Positions 15,114 through 17,966 of a stretch of DNA of 17,966 nucleotides are shown here, one piece after another. Under the pieces are notes generated by a model. That model was given only the letters and a program-made list of their open reading frames with translations. It was not told the DNA's origin and ran no database searches. The first letter of the stretch is position 1. Every line of letters begins with the position of its first letter. The position numbers and the translations under genes were made by a program. Source of the DNA: PALSA-1355 sp035496575 (lineage in GTDB: Bacteria; Planctomycetota; Planctomycetia; Pirellulales; PALSA-1355); NCBI GenBank assembly GCA_035496575.1, contig DATJEN010000171.1, positions 1-17,966 on the forward strand, written 5' to 3'.

Positions 15114-16094
15114 CTATCGAGCGGCTGCGTGAGTCGTCGCCGCGGCGACGGTTCCCATCTGGGCGCGCAGGGCGCGGCTGGGCGCGTGATCGGGATCGAG
15201 GGCCAGGCATTGGTCGAGCGTTTTTTGTGCGCTCGCAAGTCGGCCTGCGTGCCATTCGGCATCGGCCAGGTGATAGAGAATCTCGCTGGTCGGCCGATCG
15301 CGGTAGGCCGCGGCCGAGAGCACCCGCGAAGCTTCGTCGTATCGCTGCAGCGCCGAAAGCGCAAGTCCCTCCAGCAGCAACAATCGCTGCGGTTCATCTC
15401 CCGGCGAGTAGCTCTCGGCCAGCGTCTGCAACGAAACGAGCGCCCGGTCGGGCTCGTTGAGCTGCCGATAGGCCTCGGCAATCAGGATGCCCACCTCGCG
15501 ATCGCCCGGCGCATAACCCAGGGCCCGCTGATAATCGGCCAACGCCGCGCGGTGCTGGCCGCCAGCCGCGGAAACTCGGCCACGCAGAGCCCAGGCGTTT
15601 GCCAGTTTGGGGTCGATGCGCAGAGCCTCGTTGACCATCTGGCTTGCCGACTGGGTATCGCCTAGCTCCAGGTGAAGTTCGCCCGTTCGAACCGCCAGGT
15701 TCGGATCTTCGCCCGCCAGTTTGCGAGCGTGCTGCATTTGGACAAGCGCCTCAGTCCGCGCGCCGCGCTGCCACAGCGCCTCGGCATAATAGCGCCGCGC
15801 ATCGGCGTCATTGCCCGACGATTGCACGGCGCGGCTTAGCAGGGCCTCGGCGCGTTTCCAATCGCCGCGGTCCATCGCGCTTGTGCCTTGCTGCGTGAGT
15901 TGCCGACAGCTTGCCACTGACTCAGGCACGGGTCCGCGGCTGGAGAGCGTGCGACAGCCACTCGAGCTCGCGAGCACGAGCGTCAGGGCGACCCAGCAAG
16001 GTGCGCGACGGATGCTAAGCATGAATTGCCGCACGCTAGGATTGGACCGAACAAAATTGGCAGGCAAGGTTCGCAGGCGGTTACGAAGGCGCAT
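15114..16094 (-). CDS. TPR-repeat lipoprotein
   Basis: The product has 326 residues from ATG 16094, or 302 from ATG 16022. The second start places MLSIRRAPCWVALTLVLASSSGC at the very N-terminus, a compact signal with a lipobox-like SSGC, so that may be the real start. After the cysteine comes a short linker and then about six TPR-like units, for example TSAMDRGDWKRAEALLSRAV, ARRYYAEALWQRGARTEALV, ELHLELGDTQSASQMVNEAL, ANAWALRGRVSAAGGQHRAA, GILIAEAYRQLNEPDRALVS and AEWHAGRLASAQKTLDQCLA. It probably sits on the periplasmic side of a membrane as a protein-binding scaffold. It is not adjacent to a secretion or pilus locus, so no specific pathway can be named. Confidence 0.8.
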   Translation of the reverse strand: MRLRNRLRTLPANFVRSNPSVRQFMLSIRRAPCWVALTLVLASSSGCRTLSSRGPVPESVASCRQLTQQGTSAMDRGDWKRAEALLSRAVQSSGNDADARRYYAEALWQRGARTEALVQMQHARKLAGEDPNLAVRTGELHLELGDTQSASQMVNEALRIDPKLANAWALRGRVSAAGGQHRAALADYQRALGYAPGDREVGILIAEAYRQLNEPDRALVSLQTLAESYSPGDEPQRLLLLEGLALSALQRYDEASRVLSAAAYRDRPTSEILYHLADAEWHAGRLASAQKTLDQCLALDPDHAPSRALRAQMGTVAAATTHAAAR

Positions 16095-16266
16095 GCGCGC
16101 GGCATGTGACCGCTAACACGCGCAAAATGGCCGCGGGACAGTATCAAAAGGCGGTACGCCCGGCAAGATTCGCCTGACTGCCAGCATCGCCGACCTTGGT
16201 GGCTCACCAGCCGCCGACGCCCTAGAATTTCTAGTGACTGGCGGACCCGCTCAGCGAGCAAGGACG

Positions 16267-16704
16267 ATGCCTGCAACTTACGACAAAATGGGCATTCACT
16301 TTCTGTATCCCGACAATTGGTCGTTGGATGAAGGTGATGCTCTCGACGGCGTGCCTTCGGTATCGGTGTACAGTCCGGGCGGGGCTTTCTGGTCGATTGC
16401 TCTGCACCCGCGAGAAACGGAACCCAGCGAGGTGGCTGCCGCGGCCCTACAGGCTTTGCAGGCCGAATATGACGAGGCGGAAGCCGAGCCGGTCGACGAG
16501 CAGATCGGGCCGGAGTCGATCAGCGGCTATGACCTGAACTTTTTCTATCTCGACTTTACCAACACTGCCCTGATTCGCGGCTTCCGCACGCCGGCAGCGA
16601 CTTGTCTGGTGCTGTGTCAGGCGGAGGACCGCGAGTTCGCCCGGATTGGCGCGGTCTTTCGTGCCATCACCACCAGTTTGCTGGCGCGAACGGAAAACTC
16701 CTAA
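16267..16704 (+). CDS. Small DcrB/PsbP-like conserved hypothetical protein
   Basis: From ATG 16267 the product has 145 residues: MPATYDKMGIHFLYPDNWSLDEGD, then VSVYSPGGAFWSIALHP, a helix SEVAAAALQALQAEYDEAEAE, YDLNFFYLDFTNTALIRGF, TCLVLCQAEDREF and a final helix. The alternation of strands with a 'y.d..gi.f.yP.nW.l' opening is that of DcrB/PsbP/MOG1-type alpha-beta domains. I associate close relatives with planctomycetes. There is no signal peptide or membrane helix, so it is probably cytoplasmic. AAGGA close to the ATG (about 2-3 bases) is a tight but possible ribosome-binding site; the GTG-type start at 16234 would add 11 unconserved-looking residues. The function is unknown. Confidence 0.75.
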   Translation: MPATYDKMGIHFLYPDNWSLDEGDALDGVPSVSVYSPGGAFWSIALHPRETEPSEVAAAALQALQAEYDEAEAEPVDEQIGPESISGYDLNFFYLDFTNTALIRGFRTPAATCLVLCQAEDREFARIGAVFRAITTSLLARTENS

Positions 16705-17053
16705 GCAGGAGCGCGACCGGTGAACACGCTCTTGTAAGTTCTACAAGAACGCTTGGGCATGCTTGCTCTTGGGGCTGCTGGCACGCGGCGAGTCGCAAAG
16801 AATATTTGTTCGAAAAACGCCGAGCCAAGCGCGAAATCGGCTCAAGTTCTTCGTGCCGACGGTCGAGTTGGCACGCCACCTGCTTTACAGCCGGTCGCTC
16901 ATGTTCGACCCAGTTGGTCGGGCCGGAATCGCAGATTGCGAAGACGCCGATCAAAGCACAGCACCGATCATGGCGCACCGTGAATCTTAGCGGCCTGTCG
17001 CCGGGGTATGGCGACCCTAGCCCGTTTCGGGAAGTGCCAGTTTTTCACGGTTG
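16705..17053 (+). other. Gene-poor region with small hairpins; possible gene remnant or ncRNA
   Basis: No ORF here has a credible start and ribosome-binding site. Visible structures are a 7-bp hairpin (TCTTGTA/TACAAGA, 16730-16748), a 6-bp hairpin GTCGCC/GGCGAC (16997-17015) and CCCG-TTT-CGGG (17021-17031), leading into the terminator. The plus frame from TTG 16763 to 16990 could encode RIFVRKTPSQARNRLKFFV and onward. It looks more protein-like than the other frames, and may be a decayed gene end. Confidence 0.35.
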
Positions 17054-17097
17054 AAGGGCCCGGTTGGCATCCACGCAGCCAGCCGGGCCCTTTTTTG
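17054..17097 (+). terminator. Strong intrinsic terminator without an adjacent gene
   Basis: Arms at 17054-17068 and 17078-17092 pair over 15 bp (AAGGGCCCGG then TTGGC, with one G-T pair) around a 9-base loop. The 3' arm runs into TTTTTTG and then TTTT. It is oriented for plus-strand transcripts, 350 bases after the stop at 16704, and insulates the DUF2582 gene. Confidence 0.85.
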
Positions 17098-17142
17098 TTT
17101 TGACAAGCCAGCGCCAGCGCGGATCGCGCGGGAGCGACATAC

Positions 17143-17172
17143 TTGAGCCTTTGCGCGGGCAAGCGGTATACT
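17143..17172 (+). promoter_or_regulatory. Sigma-70-like promoter for the DUF2582 gene
   Basis: TTGAGC (17143-17148), an 18-base spacer and TATACT (17167-17172) lie directly after the terminator and about 60 bases before ATG 17233. Both boxes are close to consensus. Confidence 0.5.
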
Positions 17173-17232
17173 TTCGCCAGCATTAGGCGCAAGTGGGTTT
17201 GACGACCCAAATTGCCACATGGAGCATGAACA

Positions 17233-17451
17233 ATGGCTACGGCTCAATCATGCGTTGACCAGATCGGCGACGTGGCTGGGGCGATCTGGCATTATTTGAA
17301 CGAGAATGGCCCCCGCACCCTGACGCAATTGGCCAAAGAGCTCGACGCTCCGCGCGACGTCATCATGCAGGCCATTGGCTGGCTGGCCCGCGAGGATAAA
17401 ATCGCGATCGAAGAAGACTCGCGCAAGAAGACCGTCTCGCTCAGGCCGTAA
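17233..17451 (+). CDS. Winged helix-turn-helix protein (DUF2582 family)
   Basis: This 72-residue protein is a stand-alone winged helix: GAIWHYLNENGPRTLTQLAKEL forms helix 1 and helix 2, DAPRDVIMQAIGWLAREDKI the recognition helix and first strand, and AIEEDSRKKTVSLRP the wing. This matches the DUF2582 family of small winged-helix domains, whose DNA target is unknown. ATG 17233 is preceded by GGAG at about 8 bases. A promoter and an upstream terminator show that it begins its own transcript. The TerC-family gene starts shortly after in the same reading frame, so the two are probably co-transcribed. Confidence 0.88.
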   Translation: MATAQSCVDQIGDVAGAIWHYLNENGPRTLTQLAKELDAPRDVIMQAIGWLAREDKIAIEEDSRKKTVSLRP

Positions 17452-17535
17452 AGCAGGATCTCGCGGAAACCAGACTTGCCAGAATCTTTTCGGGCGTGGG
17501 CCGGCCCAGCCCTGTTGGCCGACATCGAAGCTGCC

Positions 17536-17966
17536 GTGGCCGGTGAGCCGACGCTATGGCACTGGCTCGCTTTCGGCGCTTTCGTGGTCGTGCTGCTGAC
17601 GCTCGACCTGTTCGTGTTCCATCGCAAATCGCGCGAGCCCACCTTGCGCGAGTCGGCCCTGTGGACCGTCGTGTGGTGCGCGCTGGCGCTCGGGTTCAAC
17701 GCGCTGACTTGGGTATGGCGTGGCAGCGAGTATGGCCTGTATTTCCTGACGGGCTATCTGGTCGAGTGGTCGTTGTCGATGGACAACGTCTTCGTGTTCG
17801 CGGTCATCTTCAGTTTTTTCAAGGTGCCGTTGAAGTATCAGTATCGGGTTCTGTTCTGGGGAATTTTGGGCGCCGTCGTTATGCGGCTCAGCTTTATCTT
17901 GCTCGGCGCCGCGCTCATCGAACGCTTTGCCTGGATCATGCCGATCTTTGGCGTGTTTCTGATCTA
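17536..17966 (+). CDS. TerC/Alx-family integral membrane protein, cut by the window end
   Basis: The frame continues past the right edge. It encodes a TerC-type membrane protein: a first helix WHWLAFGAFVVVLLTLDLFV, the family's FHRKSREPTLRESALWT segment, then helices including GYLVEWSLSMDNVFVFAVIF, with the conserved Glu and Asp-Asn of the membrane core. KVPLKYQYRVLFWGILGA follows, then further hydrophobic sequence. Relatives (Alx, TerC) are linked to manganese export, pH response or tellurite resistance; which applies here cannot be told. There is no ATG near the expected start; GTG 17536 gives VAGEPTLWHW, and TTG 17476 or 17515 are alternatives. The frame is the same as that of DUF2582 and separated from it only by TAA at 17449-17451, so the two genes are probably one transcript. 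Confidence 0.85.
   Translation, partial: MAGEPTLWHWLAFGAFVVVLLTLDLFVFHRKSREPTLRESALWTVVWCALALGFNALTWVWRGSEYGLYFLTGYLVEWSLSMDNVFVFAVIFSFFKVPLKYQYRVLFWGILGAVVMRLSFILLGAALIERFAWIMPIFGVFLI

Overview
The window is GC-rich, densely packed bacterial chromosome. It most resembles a planctomycete of the Pirellulales type. That assignment rests on recognised protein families rather than any rRNA: small conserved proteins I associate with planctomycetes (14695-14925, 16267-16704), large secreted Ig-like and TPR proteins with no assigned function, an Ade1-like PurC, and loosely organised short operons on both strands. I see no insertion sequence, phage gene, CRISPR array, tRNA or rRNA.

Layout. 3-1118 (+): the 3' end of a zinc-metalloprotease-like gene, then a DUF486 membrane protein. 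1169-2987 (-): clpX, preceded by a small SHOCT-like membrane protein. 3187-5597 (+): a KDPG aldolase (eda) and a secreted protein built from a duplicated pair of beta-sandwich-like modules. 5594-7302 (-): a purC-nat operon with an ATGA overlap. 7470-9123 (+): an HpcH/HpaI aldolase and a PEP-hydrolase-family TIM barrel, probably one transcript. 9095-10039 (-): a seven-helix membrane protein. 10300-11057 (+): a secreted Asn/Gly-repeat protein with a hairpin-rich 3' region ending in a strong terminator. 11090-12547 (-): a periplasmic TPR protein. 12795-14624 (+): a double ABC-2 permease. 14695-16094 (-): a small conserved protein and a TPR lipoprotein. 16267-17966 (+): a DcrB/PsbP-like small protein, a 530-base region with an orphan terminator, a DUF2582 winged-helix protein and the 5' part of a TerC-family gene cut by the window end.

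The most notable observation is in the arylamine N-acetyltransferase gene (5594-6403, minus). It is full length and intact apart from a single in-frame TGA, which falls exactly where the catalytic cysteine of the RRGGY-C-FEQN motif belongs. The His and Asp of the catalytic triad are present at the expected spacing. A hairpin can be drawn just after the UGA at a distance compatible with a bacterial SECIS. This makes a selenocysteine-containing arylamine N-acetyltransferase a serious possibility. A one-base nonsense mutation or sequence error remains the main alternative. No Sec machinery is visible in this window.

The other loci are mostly housekeeping or metabolic (proteolysis, purine synthesis, aldolases, transport) with no visible joint function. 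Two plus-strand intrinsic terminators (11012-11057 and 17054-17097) lie hundreds of bases from the nearest upstream gene and follow strings of hairpins, so they may mark unannotated RNAs or long structured 3' UTRs.
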